64,000 bases of DNA, from contig NZ_JPRI01000001.1 in the NCBI RefSeq assembly GCF_000737765.1, positions 124,001 to 188,000 of the forward strand. Reading direction: 5' to 3'. Below are positions 53,270 to 62,918 of the stretch, in pieces. Within the stretch, counting starts at the first letter, position 1, and every line of letters starts with the position of its first letter. The notes below the pieces were generated by a model. It was not told the origin of the DNA. It searched no databases and saw only the letters and a list, made by a program, of their open reading frames with translations. Position numbers and translations under genes: made by a program. The stretch is from Chryseobacterium vrystaatense (GTDB lineage Bacteria > Bacteroidota > Bacteroidia > Flavobacteriales > Weeksellaceae).

Positions 53270-55555
53270 ATGAAAAAGATAATTATACTGGCAGCCGCTA
53301 TCTCAGGAATTGTAGTTTTTGCTCAGGAAAAGAAATCCGATACGGTAAAAGCCAAATCCATCGAGGGAATCACCATTACAAAGCAGGTATTTAAAAAACA
53401 GAGCGATCGTTTTGTATATGACGTTGCAGCTTCACCTGTTGCAAAAGGAAACACTACGTTCGACCTGTTGAAACAAACTCCCCTTCTTTCCTCAACAGAC
53501 GACAAGACCTTAAAAATAGCCGGGAAAAATAATGCTCTGATCTACATCAATGGAAGAAAAACCAATATGGATGCAGAATCTTTGGTACAGCTACTGAAAA
53601 GCACCCCAGCAGAAAACATCCAGAAAATTGAAGTCATTACCGTTCCGGGCAGTGAATATCAGGTAGAATCTTCAGATGGGATCATCAACATCGTGATGAA
53701 GAAAAAACTGAGTGACGGACTGAACGGAAATATGAGGATGAGTAATATGCAGAATAAATTCAATGGTTCCAGTGCCTCTCTTTCTATCAACTACAGAAAA
53801 GATAAGCTGGGAATCAGTGGTAATATTTTTTCAGGAGAAAATATTCAGGCTCAATCTTATGTTTTACGAAACGGAAACGATATGTCTTCTAATGAATCTG
53901 TTGGTGACATCATTGATCCGAATAAAAACCTTGGAGGATACCTTAATTTCGATTATCAACTGACGGATAACAGTAATTTAGCACTTACCTGGAATTCCTG
54001 GTATAATAAAAGTTATAATTCTACTGTTGATTTATTTAATTCAATACGGTCTTTTGACACAAAAGAGAATGCCTATATTACAAGTTATACGAATTCCCGA
54101 AATAGGGAAGATGCCAAATCTTATAATAATTCAGTCAATTTAAATTATGAATGGAAAACAGATTCTCTGGGAAGTAAATTAAATATTAATGCAGCCTACC
54201 TGAACTACAGAAGATTTCAGTTTACCGATAATAAAACGTTCATTGCTGATCAATATGGAAATGATATCAGACTTGCCCAAACAGTCTACCAGGATCTTCC
54301 TCAGATCATTAATAATGTTTCGGGAACTGTAGATTATATCAAAAAGTTTGAAAAAGATCTCACTGTTTCAGTGGGTGCCAACTACAACAAAACAAAAACA
54401 GACAACGATACAAAATATGATACTTACAGAGAAGGAGCAGCTGTTGTTTTCAATCCTAATCATTTTGTTTATGACGAGAATATCTACGGATTATATTTAA
54501 CGGTAGAAAAGAAACTTTCCGACAAGTTCTCAGGTAAAATCGGTGCCAGATATGAGATTACGAACAGTTTAGGAACCTCTGACAATACCCAGAATCCTGA
54601 ATATCAAAATATCAAAAGAAGTTACAATAATTTCCTTCCTTATTTAAGCTTCAACTATGCCATCAACGATAAGAATAATATTTCTTATTCATTTTCAAGC
54701 AGAATGAGAAGACCAAGTTTCTGGGAAATCAATCCGGTAAGAAATATTTTAACTGAGGATAATTATACACAGAACAATCCCTTTGTAAAGGCATCTTCTA
54801 CTTATAATCAGGAATTTACCTATATGTTTAAAAGCTCTTATTTCCTGATTTTAAATCATTCATTTTTCAAGGATCAAATCACCCAGGTTCCATTACAGAG
54901 AGATATATTAAAGGAAAGACTGGATGATCAGGGAAAGCCAATTCTAGGACCAAACGGGAAACCTATCATGGATAGTTATAAACAACTTCGATACATCCGT
55001 ACAAATTTCGGTGACAAGCAGGAAATGTCAGCTATGCTGGGAGTTCAAAAAACATTCTTCAAACAATATCTGACGACTAATTTCAATATTGGAGTTCAGT
55101 ACAATATAAACAATGGCAGTTTGAGTGTAGACCCAACTTCTGGAGATGTATTTCCAATATATGAAAACAAAAGAAAATCTGCCAGTATGATCATTCAAAC
55201 CAACAACACGATCAGATTAGACAAAAAGAAAACCTGGTTCCTGGGCGTCAACTATTTTTATGTAGATAAGCAGCAGATCGAATTGGGAATGTTGAAAAAC
55301 CTGATGAGTTTAGATTTAAGTATCAAGAAGAACTGGAATGACTGGACTTTCTCTCTTAATGTAACGGATGTTTTGAAAACCAATGTTGTAGAAATTGAAG
55401 ATTATCAAGCCAATGGAAATTATAACTATGTAAAAAATGATCAGTTCAGACGTGGAATGACGTTCAGTATTGTTTACAACTTCGGAAATCAGAAAGTAAA
55501 AAAAGTAAGAGACATCGAAGGGGCATCAGATGCCATCAAGAGCAGAACAAGATAA
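53270..55555 (+). CDS. Outer membrane beta-barrel family protein, TonB-receptor-like (tandem copy 2)
   Basis: A 761-residue paralog of the preceding gene, 70 bp downstream and clearly from a duplication. Shared stretches include KQVFKKQSDRF near 38-48, the plug (NPxxxxxTYNQEFTYMFKSS, RTNFGDKQEM), and the C-terminus (GNQKVKKVRDI, DAIKSR). It has a signal peptide (MKKIIILAAAISGIVVFAQ). Divergence is highest in the barrel loops, as expected where substrates bind. A strong terminator follows. It likely shares a promoter with copy 1. Confidence 0.9.
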   Translation: MKKIIILAAAISGIVVFAQEKKSDTVKAKSIEGITITKQVFKKQSDRFVYDVAASPVAKGNTTFDLLKQTPLLSSTDDKTLKIAGKNNALIYINGRKTNMDAESLVQLLKSTPAENIQKIEVITVPGSEYQVESSDGIINIVMKKKLSDGLNGNMRMSNMQNKFNGSSASLSINYRKDKLGISGNIFSGENIQAQSYVLRNGNDMSSNESVGDIIDPNKNLGGYLNFDYQLTDNSNLALTWNSWYNKSYNSTVDLFNSIRSFDTKENAYITSYTNSRNREDAKSYNNSVNLNYEWKTDSLGSKLNINAAYLNYRRFQFTDNKTFIADQYGNDIRLAQTVYQDLPQIINNVSGTVDYIKKFEKDLTVSVGANYNKTKTDNDTKYDTYREGAAVVFNPNHFVYDENIYGLYLTVEKKLSDKFSGKIGARYEITNSLGTSDNTQNPEYQNIKRSYNNFLPYLSFNYAINDKNNISYSFSSRMRRPSFWEINPVRNILTEDNYTQNNPFVKASSTYNQEFTYMFKSSYFLILNHSFFKDQITQVPLQRDILKERLDDQGKPILGPNGKPIMDSYKQLRYIRTNFGDKQEMSAMLGVQKTFFKQYLTTNFNIGVQYNINNGSLSVDPTSGDVFPIYENKRKSASMIIQTNNTIRLDKKKTWFLGVNYFYVDKQQIELGMLKNLMSLDLSIKKNWNDWTFSLNVTDVLKTNVVEIEDYQANGNYNYVKNDQFRRGMTFSIVYNFGNQKVKKVRDIEGASDAIKSRTR

Positions 55556-55591
55556 GAGACTATCTTTCTTCATATTAACTATTTTTGTGGT

Positions 55592-55616
55592 AACCCGCCG
55601 GAAAGTCCGGCGGGTT
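55592..55616 (+). terminator. Terminator after tandem barrel genes
   Basis: Perfect 11-bp arms AACCCGCCGGA and TCCGGCGGGTT with a 3-nt loop, followed by TTTATTG on the plus strand. Confidence 0.88.
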
Positions 55617-55645
55617 TTTATTGATGATTGATGAACTTATATTTT

Positions 55646-57979
55646 TTAAAATTTGTACGCAATACTTCCCAAAACCTGTGTAGGATTTTGTGGCGTTAAT
55701 CTTACAGACCAGGTTTTTTCATTCGTTAGATTATTAACTTTGATTCCTGCTCTGAAGTTTTTGTGATCATAAAATAAGGTTGCATCTAAAGTAGTGTATG
55801 CAGGAATAATCACTTTAGCAGTCGTTGTATTGGTCTGGAAAGAATGATTTCCTTTATTTCCACCGAAACCTATTCCCAAACCTTTCAGTTGACCATTCGT
55901 AATCTGGTAGCTCATCCAAAGATTATACTGGTTGGAAGGTCCTGAAAGTGCAGGCCGCAAGCCGTCTACCTTAGCATCAGCTTTTGTCATTTTGCTGTTG
56001 TTGTAAGCATATCCTGCAATGATATTAAACCCTTTTAAAGGATTGGCGGTAAATTCCACTTCAAAACCTTTGCTTCTCTGACCTCCGTCCTGAATAGAAA
56101 ACAAAGGATTAACAGGATCCTGACGCACCATATTTTTAACATCAATATCATAATAACTGATTGTTCCAACAAGTTTGTGCCCGAACAGATCTCCTTTCAC
56201 TCCAAATTCCTTTTGGTTGGCCTGCTCAGGTTTAAAAGTATTTCCGGAGATATCAGATCCTCCTTTATTGGTAAATCCGTTCATATAATTTCCGAAAACT
56301 GAAACTTTATCCTTGATCACTTCATACACCAATCCGAATTTCGGAGAAAAGTTGGTCTGCCAATAATCACCTGTTGTGATATTCTGAGCAATATTAGTAA
56401 CTCCCATATTCTGATAACGGTCTGCTCTTAAACTTACCATTGCCAGAAAACGATCCGTAATATTGAAAACATCCGATACATATACGGCATAGCTATTGTC
56501 TCCGTTCTTCTCAATTCTTGGAGTTCCTGATGCAGCAAGGTTATTGATCGCATCCTGATTAACAGCATAAGGTGCAGTTCCTGTAAAATCGAAAGGAGCC
56601 CCGTTTACCGTTACTCTGTCAAAACTGTTTGCATTGTTGTAATAATCCAAACCCACGATCATTCTGTTTCGGTGTCCCAAAATCTGGAAATCACCAATGA
56701 AGTTCTGCTGGATATTGGTTGCAATGAAATTGGTATTTCCTTTCATTACCTGTAAACGTGCTGTCGTATCGGAAGTTCCATTGATAGCGGTGATATATCC
56801 GTCGATGGTAGATTTTGCACGGGATACAAGAGTCTGTGAAGTCCAGCTGTCAGAGATTTTATAGTTCATCTGGGCAAAAATATTCATCATTTCTGTTTCA
56901 TATGGAATGCCATTGCTTCCGAAGAGTCTGTTGTAAGGAAATCCCATATCTGCGATGGACTGCACTTTATTACTCCCAAGGAAAGGGTTGAATCTTACCA
57001 CAGAGGTCGCTTTCTCATGCCCGTATTCAATATCGAACAAAAGTGAAAGTCTGTCATTGATCTGATAGGAAATAGAGGGAGCAATAGAAATTGCGTTGCT
57101 GAAGCCCAGATCCTGGAAACTTTTTTGAAAAGTAGCTGCCCCATTCAATCTGAAAAGCACTGTTTTGTCCTTATTGACTGGTGTATTCACATCTGCCGTA
57201 AATCTATTGTAATTCCAACTTCCTGCCGTAAAAGATACTTCACCTCCAAAACCGTTGAAAGGTTTCTTCGTTACTCTGTTAAACAAACCTCCGTACGTCG
57301 AAAGATTAGAACCAAATAATGTAGCAGAAGGGCCTTTGATAGCCTCAATCTTTTCAAGGTTGGCAGGATCAATCGTGGTGTAAGCAAAACCTGAAATACC
57401 GTTTCTCACCATCGGTTCTGTTGTAAATCCACGGGAAAGGAAAGTCACACGTCCCTGATTGGCCAGCATTGGGATCCCCGCACCTGGAATATTTTTGGAA
57501 ATACTTCCCAGATTCACCGCAATCTGCTCCTGGATCAGTTCTTTAGGAACGCTGATGTAAACCTGTGGCGTTTCTATATTTTTTAAAGGAAGTTTAGAGA
57601 CATATGGACTTTCCTTTTTAGAAAACTTATTGATATTACTTGAAAGTGTAATTTCCTGTATGGCAGAGATATTTTCTTTTTCGAGTTGATAATTCACCAC
57701 AGCAGGTGCATTCTGCAGCACCTTGACTTCGATGGTTTTCTCTGCTGAACCAATCACCTGGATCTTGATATGATAATCACCGTCAGTCAGATGTTCAAAA
57801 CTGAATTTCCCATCCTGGTCTGTAAGGGTATGCTTATTGATTTCTACCAGTTCTACGGTTGCTTCACGGAGTACTTCCCCGTTATGTTGTTTCAGAACAC
57901 CGGATATATTCCCCGAGTTCTGGGCAAAAGCCCATGCTAAACCTCCAAAAAGGAAGACTGCTGTGGTTATAGATTTCAT
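55646..57979 (-). CDS. TonB-dependent siderophore receptor
   Basis: A 777-residue outer membrane receptor. Signal peptide MKSITTAVFLFGGLAWAFA, N-terminal carboxypeptidase-regulatory-like domain (about 22-95, SGVLKQHNGEVLREATVEL), TonB plug (about 120-235; PMLANQGRVTFLSRGF, EAIKGPSATLFGS), and a 22-strand barrel ending in the aromatic SIAYKF. The plug-barrel pattern (NRVTKKPFNGFGGEVSFTAGSWN and VNPLFSIQDGGQRSKGFEVE, in pieces) matches siderophore-type (FhuA/FecA-like) receptors. A possible Fur-type dyad lies upstream at 58016-58032. It is likely to bring in a ferric siderophore, the type unknown. Confidence 0.92.
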   Translation of the reverse strand: MKSITTAVFLFGGLAWAFAQNSGNISGVLKQHNGEVLREATVELVEINKHTLTDQDGKFSFEHLTDGDYHIKIQVIGSAEKTIEVKVLQNAPAVVNYQLEKENISAIQEITLSSNINKFSKKESPYVSKLPLKNIETPQVYISVPKELIQEQIAVNLGSISKNIPGAGIPMLANQGRVTFLSRGFTTEPMVRNGISGFAYTTIDPANLEKIEAIKGPSATLFGSNLSTYGGLFNRVTKKPFNGFGGEVSFTAGSWNYNRFTADVNTPVNKDKTVLFRLNGAATFQKSFQDLGFSNAISIAPSISYQINDRLSLLFDIEYGHEKATSVVRFNPFLGSNKVQSIADMGFPYNRLFGSNGIPYETEMMNIFAQMNYKISDSWTSQTLVSRAKSTIDGYITAINGTSDTTARLQVMKGNTNFIATNIQQNFIGDFQILGHRNRMIVGLDYYNNANSFDRVTVNGAPFDFTGTAPYAVNQDAINNLAASGTPRIEKNGDNSYAVYVSDVFNITDRFLAMVSLRADRYQNMGVTNIAQNITTGDYWQTNFSPKFGLVYEVIKDKVSVFGNYMNGFTNKGGSDISGNTFKPEQANQKEFGVKGDLFGHKLVGTISYYDIDVKNMVRQDPVNPLFSIQDGGQRSKGFEVEFTANPLKGFNIIAGYAYNNSKMTKADAKVDGLRPALSGPSNQYNLWMSYQITNGQLKGLGIGFGGNKGNHSFQTNTTTAKVIIPAYTTLDATLFYDHKNFRAGIKVNNLTNEKTWSVRLTPQNPTQVLGSIAYKF

Positions 57980-58015
57980 TCAGTAAATTTTTTCAGATGC
58001 AAATCTATTGCTTTA

Positions 58016-58032
58016 TTTATACTAAGTAAAAA
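58016..58032. promoter_or_regulatory. Imperfect 17-bp dyad upstream of the siderophore receptor
   Basis: TTTATACTAAGTAAAAA pairs with itself in 7 of 8 positions about a central base, 37-53 bp before the receptor start. The placement suits a Fur-like repressor site, but Bacteroidota Fur consensus sequences vary, so this is tentative. Confidence 0.35.
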
Positions 58033-58104
58033 TAATAATTCCCTTTATTGATTAAAATCATATGGAGAATAAATTCGAATAACTCTAAAAGTTTGATTAT
58101 AATA

Positions 58105-58122
58105 TTTGAATTGCTATTCAAA
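58105..58122. promoter_or_regulatory. Short dyad upstream of the esterase gene
   Basis: TTTGAAT (58105-58111), TGCT, ATTCAAA (58116-58122), about 90 bp before the start codon. It may be an operator; chance is also possible in AT-rich sequence. Confidence 0.2.
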
Positions 58123-58209
58123 ATATAACTCACATACAATATGGAAATTATGGTTTATATTTCTTATCTTAAATTCAGAAAAGTCTAATCTTTAAATGAT
58201 ATTCTACTG

Positions 58210-59070
58210 ATGAAAAATAATATGATTAATGTTATCAAATGCCTGATTGCTGTGCTCCTTATTTTCAGCTGCAACGAAAAGAAAGTGACACTGGGGAAAG
58301 ACATCAGTTTTGAAAAAGAAGACAATATAAAATACGGAGATGATTCCGAACAGGTCATGGATCTTTACATACCTCATCAGGAACCTTTAAAAAAGAAAGA
58401 TGCTTTCATCATTATCCATGGTGGCGGTTGGCGTGGTGGAGATAAATCGCACCTTACTTTCTTTACGCTTTCAATGATGCAGAGGTTTCCTGATCATATT
58501 TTTGTGAATATCAATTACAGGCTTGCCACCTCAGCGCTTCCAGGAATCCCGAATCAAACAGATGATATTGACCAGGCGATTAAATATCTAGAGAAAAAAC
58601 TGAAATACAATCCAAGACTTATTCTTCTGGGCAACAGTGCCGGTGCGCACTTATCCATGCTTTATGCCTATCATTTCGATCATAACAAAAGAGTAAAAGC
58701 AGTCGTTGATATTGTAGGACCTTCCGACCTTTCAGACCCAGGTTTTGAAAGATATGAAGATTATTCATTTGTTAAAAACTATCTTGTTGATCCCAGGACT
58801 GTAATTCCCGGAATGTCTACAACATCATTTGCAAGTCCGATCAGTTGGGTAGATTCTGCTTCTGCTCCCACCCTCTCCTATTATGGAAACAGGGATCAGG
58901 TAGTTCCTTTATCTCAAAAAAGAAGACTGGATTCTGTTCTGATCCAAAATAAGGTAAGACATGAAAGCTATGAATTCAATGGAGGACATCTGGATTGGGA
59001 TAAAGCTCCGAATGATCAATTCCTGATCGGTAAAATTTCTGACTTTTTGAAACAGTCTGACAAAAAATAA
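58210..59070 (+). CDS. Lipoprotein alpha/beta hydrolase (esterase, BD-FAE/HGGG type)
   Basis: A 286-residue lipoprotein hydrolase. The signal peptide ends in a lipobox at C21 (LLIFSC). Oxyanion motif HGGGW (70-74), nucleophile S143 in GNSAG, catalytic D229 (YYGNRDQVV) and H260 (NGGHLDW) complete an esterase triad of the bacterial feruloyl/acetyl-xylan esterase-like class. It should face the periplasm or surface and remove ester groups, possibly on plant polymers. The downstream GH43-like gene is convergent; co-function is plausible. Its start could also be ATG 58222. Confidence 0.9.
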   Translation: MKNNMINVIKCLIAVLLIFSCNEKKVTLGKDISFEKEDNIKYGDDSEQVMDLYIPHQEPLKKKDAFIIIHGGGWRGGDKSHLTFFTLSMMQRFPDHIFVNINYRLATSALPGIPNQTDDIDQAIKYLEKKLKYNPRLILLGNSAGAHLSMLYAYHFDHNKRVKAVVDIVGPSDLSDPGFERYEDYSFVKNYLVDPRTVIPGMSTTSFASPISWVDSASAPTLSYYGNRDQVVPLSQKRRLDSVLIQNKVRHESYEFNGGHLDWDKAPNDQFLIGKISDFLKQSDKK

Positions 59071-59094
59071 ACGCTCTGAAATTTCAAAGCGTTT
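59069..59094. terminator. Bidirectional terminator between esterase and GH43-like genes
   Basis: AAACGCT (59069-59075) and AGCGTTT (59088-59094), with an inner self-complementary TGAAATTTCA. It lies between the stops of convergent genes. Confidence 0.7.
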
Positions 59095-59101
59095 AATATA
59101 T

Positions 59102-60862
59102 TTATTCAGATTTTGCAGTTTCTGTTCTTTCTGACATTCCATTGGCGTTGAACGCTTCGATCTGGAAATAATAAGCATCTGCTCTATCTGCTCCAGTGAA
59201 AAAATATTCATTTTTTCCGTACACCATAATACTTCCATATAGCTTATCGGGAGATTTTCCCCAATAAATCACATATCCATCTGCATCCTGGTTCTGCTGC
59301 CACTTCATCCAGATGCTTCTTCTTTCACCGAATTTTTTAGGTTCGGATCGCAAAGGTACAAAGCCTTCCACTTTTTTGGGCTTTTCTCCGGCTCCCTTTC
59401 CAAATACTCTGAAACCACTTAAAGCAAATTTCCCGGTAGGCATTTTGAGGTTTTCCATTTTAAGGAATCTTGCCTGAACCGGTTTTTCAAGTTCTATATA
59501 ATCGTGAGGCACATCTTTGGTATTCTTGCTTTTATCCACAACGACTTTCCATTTTTTCCCATCGTCTGATCCATAGATTTTATACTGATGCATTTTGCCA
59601 AGTGTTTTTCCCATAAATTCAGCATCCTGATCGGCATAGTTAATTTGGATCGCATTGATTGTTGAAACTTCTCCCAGATCGGTCTGAAACCATTCTCCTG
59701 AATTGCCTGTTTTTGCACTCCAGTACGTTTTGATATCTTCATCTACCGCTAAGTTCGGCTGATACCCACCTAAAGTAGAAGAAACCTGAACGGGCTTATT
59801 GTAATTCAACAGCATCCATCCTGCAAAAAGTCCTTTTGAAAAATCTTTACCCTGCGCATACTGTGGAAGAAATGTCGGATAGTCTCCATACGCTGTATTC
59901 GTGTACATGACATCATCTTTATCAAATCCTGCCGGCCAGATTCCGAGCCTTCTTTCAAAATTATTTTTAGTGGAAATAAAGATGGTTGAAATATGCCACC
60001 AGTTTTTATAATTATCTTCAAAAGTAGCTCCATGTCCTGCCCCTCTTGCAAAACCTCCCGGTTTATAAGAAAAAGGATTGTGTTGTTGGTATTCAAAACC
60101 TTCCAGCGGATTTTTGCTCACATAGACTCCATCAGAATACCCGCTGAATTCAGTGGCGGGAGCACCATACTGCATGTAATATTTCCCGTTGTGTTTCGTC
60201 ATCCAGGCTCCTTCTACAAAGGGTTGAAGAAATACATTATCATTATATTCTCCAAATCTTTCCCAACCGTGGTCCTCCGGCTTAAGCCTGATAATTGGTT
60301 TTGTAAAACCTTCCGACTGCAGGGTTTTTACTTTTACTTCGGTTCCCAATAATGGCCATTCGTTGCTGGATCCCCAGTAGAGATACAATTTGTTTTTATC
60401 TTCATCGTAATGGAATGCCGGATCCCAGGCACCAACTTTTAAAGTATCGACAGCAATTTTCCAATCGTCTTTTGTAGGATTCGTACTTTTCCAGATTGGA
60501 AAATCCTGTTCCCAGGTAGATCCGTAAACATAGAGGGTATCTTTCATCGCCCAGACTGCCGGAGCATTCAGGTCATGGATATACTTATTGTCTCTCAGAA
60601 ACTTTCTTTTCACAAATTTCCAGTCGAGCATATCATCGCTGTACCAGTATCCTTCCTGGTTGGTAGAGAAAAGGAATAATTTATTTTTAAAATTAACGAT
60701 CACAGGATCAGCTGTTGCACGGTGTTTTCCCTGTTTTGAAAAAACTTCGAAAGGAGTATAGCCATAATCGATGTTAATAGGGTTACAGAACGTTTTCTGC
60801 TGGGCACCTACGAATATCCCAAACAGAACAGCGAATGCTAAAAAATACTGCTGCATCTTCAT
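59102..60862 (-). CDS. Secreted GH43-like glycoside hydrolase with discoidin and fibronectin-type modules
   Basis: A 586-residue secreted protein with signal peptide MKMQQYFLAFAVLFGIFVGA. The N-terminal five-bladed propeller (about 25-320) matches the GH43/GH117 clan: catalytic-base Asp in RATADPVIVNF (about 50-60), Asp in GAWDPAFHYDE and a candidate acid in VEGAWMTKHNGK (about 208-219). Residues about 345-480 form a discoidin/F5-8C (CBM32-like) domain (NLAVDEDIKTYWSAKTG, FQTDLGEVSTINAIQINY). Residues about 485-586 look like a fibronectin-III-type module (MKWQQNQDADGYVIYWG). No T9SS sorting domain is seen. The specific sugar cannot be predicted. Confidence 0.88.
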   Translation of the reverse strand: MKMQQYFLAFAVLFGIFVGAQQKTFCNPINIDYGYTPFEVFSKQGKHRATADPVIVNFKNKLFLFSTNQEGYWYSDDMLDWKFVKRKFLRDNKYIHDLNAPAVWAMKDTLYVYGSTWEQDFPIWKSTNPTKDDWKIAVDTLKVGAWDPAFHYDEDKNKLYLYWGSSNEWPLLGTEVKVKTLQSEGFTKPIIRLKPEDHGWERFGEYNDNVFLQPFVEGAWMTKHNGKYYMQYGAPATEFSGYSDGVYVSKNPLEGFEYQQHNPFSYKPGGFARGAGHGATFEDNYKNWWHISTIFISTKNNFERRLGIWPAGFDKDDVMYTNTAYGDYPTFLPQYAQGKDFSKGLFAGWMLLNYNKPVQVSSTLGGYQPNLAVDEDIKTYWSAKTGNSGEWFQTDLGEVSTINAIQINYADQDAEFMGKTLGKMHQYKIYGSDDGKKWKVVVDKSKNTKDVPHDYIELEKPVQARFLKMENLKMPTGKFALSGFRVFGKGAGEKPKKVEGFVPLRSEPKKFGERRSIWMKWQQNQDADGYVIYWGKSPDKLYGSIMVYGKNEYFFTGADRADAYYFQIEAFNANGMSERTETAKSE

Positions 60863-60942
60863 AATTTTTGCTTAAGAAACAAATTTAGTTAACTTTTTTG
60901 TCTTTTGTCTCAATTTGAACAAATCAAACAAATCAAAAAAAA

Positions 60943-60965
60943 TCCGGCCTTGAAACAAAGCCGGA
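60943..60965 (-). terminator. Terminator after ctlX
   Basis: Arms TCCGGC and GCCGGA with an 11-nt loop. On the minus strand the stem is followed by TTTTTTTTGA. Confidence 0.82.
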
Positions 60966-60992
60966 AATATATTTTAATAGAATCTTATCCAT

Positions 60993-61916
60993 CTATTTTT
61001 TGGGAAGGAAAACCTCAGCAAGCATACATCTTGCACTTCCGCCTCCATTCACTTCGATGGTATTTAAATCTGAGTAAATGATCTCACAGTATTTCTCAAT
61101 AGCGGCAATCTGTTCAGGATCTAAAGACTGATAAGCAGTCTGGCTCATCACCAAAAATTTCTGCCCGTCATTATTCTGAACCTGAAGCATATTTCCGGCA
61201 AACTGCTGCATTTGCTCTTCTGAAATTTCAATGATTTCTTTTCCTGAATTTTTGATGGTTTCAATTACCTTTTCTCTTTCCAGCTCGTCATCGATACAGT
61301 CTAAACAAATCACTACAAATTGATCAGCTACGCACATCATAACGTTGGTATGATAGATAGGAAGTCTTTCTGTTCCTACCGTTTGATAAGAATGGAATAC
61401 AATTGGAGTATAACCGTATTTTTCACAGAACTCTCTGAATAATCGTTCATCTAACCTTAAAGAAACTGAACCGTAAGCGATTTTGTTGTCATGGTCGAAG
61501 ATCATACTTCCTGTACCTTCAAGAAAATGTCCCTGAGTTTCTGAAAATGACCAGTCATCAATTTCAGCCACTTCAAATCCCTGACTTTTTATGGTTTCAA
61601 GGATATCCTCTCTCCTTTCCACTCTTCTATTGGAAGCGAACATCGGGTATAAAACTACTTTTCCGTCTTTGTGGAAACTTACCCAGTTATTTGGAAAAAT
61701 GGAATCCGGAGTATGTGGATCCAATGTATCCTTTATGGTAATCACATTCACTCCTTTGTTTCTCAGTTTTCCAACGAAACTGTTGAATTCTGCCAAAGCC
61801 TTAGATTGAATATCAGAACCTTTCTGTTCAACCTGAAAATAATTGTTTTCCGCTGTTTCAGCGTTGTAGCCGAATGCAATCGGCTCTATCATTAATACGG
61901 TATCTGTTGTTTGCAT
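60993..61916 (-). CDS. ctlX: CtlX-type guanidino-modifying hydrolase (arginine deiminase superfamily)
   Basis: A 307-residue pentein-fold enzyme. Motifs include FPNNWVSFH (about 74-82), the acidic EGTGSMIFDHD (about 132-142), the histidine in YHTNVMMCVADQF (about 188-200) and the nucleophile C297 in GGSARCMLAEVF. The family is annotated as citrulline utilisation hydrolase; related enzymes act on citrulline or arginine derivatives. It follows the DDAH-like gene by 87 bp on the same strand, so the two probably form an operon that handles arginine-type compounds. The true substrate is untested. Confidence 0.88.
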   Translation of the reverse strand: MQTTDTVLMIEPIAFGYNAETAENNYFQVEQKGSDIQSKALAEFNSFVGKLRNKGVNVITIKDTLDPHTPDSIFPNNWVSFHKDGKVVLYPMFASNRRVERREDILETIKSQGFEVAEIDDWSFSETQGHFLEGTGSMIFDHDNKIAYGSVSLRLDERLFREFCEKYGYTPIVFHSYQTVGTERLPIYHTNVMMCVADQFVVICLDCIDDELEREKVIETIKNSGKEIIEISEEQMQQFAGNMLQVQNNDGQKFLVMSQTAYQSLDPEQIAAIEKYCEIIYSDLNTIEVNGGGSARCMLAEVFLPKK

Positions 61917-62003
61917 TGTTTAAAATTTAAAAATTTAAATGATTGAAAGATTAAAGGATTCAGACATTGTACCTTTCAGCAAATCATCTCATCCTCACAC
62001 CAT

Positions 62004-62918
62004 CTACTCTCTCACCAAAGGCATTGTAGAGCATCTCAACAATCCTCCCATTTTAGAGATTTCTCTGTAAGGAATTTCTTCTACCGTCATTCCCCACTCG
62101 TTTCTCAGGTGGTTGTTCATTCTTGTGAATGTTTTGTCTGATACAATAACGTCCGGAGAAATGGAGAAAATATTCGGGAACATTTCAAACATTTCTTCAT
62201 CATTGAGATGGAAACAGTTTTCTTCTCCGAAAATATCAATGATCAGTCTGTAATCGCTTTCATCTACAAAGCCGTTCTTATAAATAAGACATTTATCTTT
62301 TCCCACCGGGTTGAAAGTACAGTCCAGATGTAGAATTCCCTCAAAAGGAATTTTATCATTTTTCTTTAATTCCAGATCAATAATTCTTTTCTTCGGAAAA
62401 TACTCTTTTAGAATTTCAATGGCGTATTCGTTGGTTCTCGCCGTTTTATAGTTTCGGTAATCTTCGCTGAAGCATGTTCCTATAAAAAGGAAATCGTCCC
62501 ATACAATGACATCTCCACCTTCAATATGTGCAGTCTCCGGAAGATTGATGATTTTTCTCCAGGCAACTTTTTCAAAAACTTTTTTATATGCCTCCTGCTC
62601 ATCAGCTCTGTCCGCGATCACGTTTGAGATGATCATTTTATCGTCAATCACAAAAGCTACATCTCTTGAAAAAACCTGATTGTAATCTTTGATAATGCTT
62701 GGACGCAATACCTCAACATCGTATTTTTTAAGTACTGCTTCAAAAGCATTCATTTCGTTGACGATATCCTCTTCTTTAGGATACATATTGTGTTCGATGG
62801 AGTAATATGATTTGGCATCATAGCTCTCCTCTAGTGTGGGAACAGATCCCATTGAATTAGGCTGGCCTAGAACTACTGATTTCAGCCTGCCCGTTTCGTT
62901 TTTAATGTTTAGTCTCAT
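62004..62918 (-). CDS. Dimethylarginine dimethylaminohydrolase/arginine deiminase-like enzyme
   Basis: A 304-residue pentein-fold hydrolase. The catalytic cysteine is C296 in LRCSTMPL, the catalytic histidine is in GILHLDCTFNPV, and the substrate acids are in SRDVAFVI (an FxRD-type segment) and HIEGGDVIVWDD. The ending CSTMPLVRE is typical of the DDAH/ADI-related branch. It lies directly upstream of ctlX, on the same strand. A -7 box TATATTTG lies at 62938-62945. It may deiminate arginine or a methylated form; the neighbour suggests that citrulline is then further processed. Confidence 0.88.
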   Translation of the reverse strand: MRLNIKNETGRLKSVVLGQPNSMGSVPTLEESYDAKSYYSIEHNMYPKEEDIVNEMNAFEAVLKKYDVEVLRPSIIKDYNQVFSRDVAFVIDDKMIISNVIADRADEQEAYKKVFEKVAWRKIINLPETAHIEGGDVIVWDDFLFIGTCFSEDYRNYKTARTNEYAIEILKEYFPKKRIIDLELKKNDKIPFEGILHLDCTFNPVGKDKCLIYKNGFVDESDYRLIIDIFGEENCFHLNDEEMFEMFPNIFSISPDVIVSDKTFTRMNNHLRNEWGMTVEEIPYREISKMGGLLRCSTMPLVRE

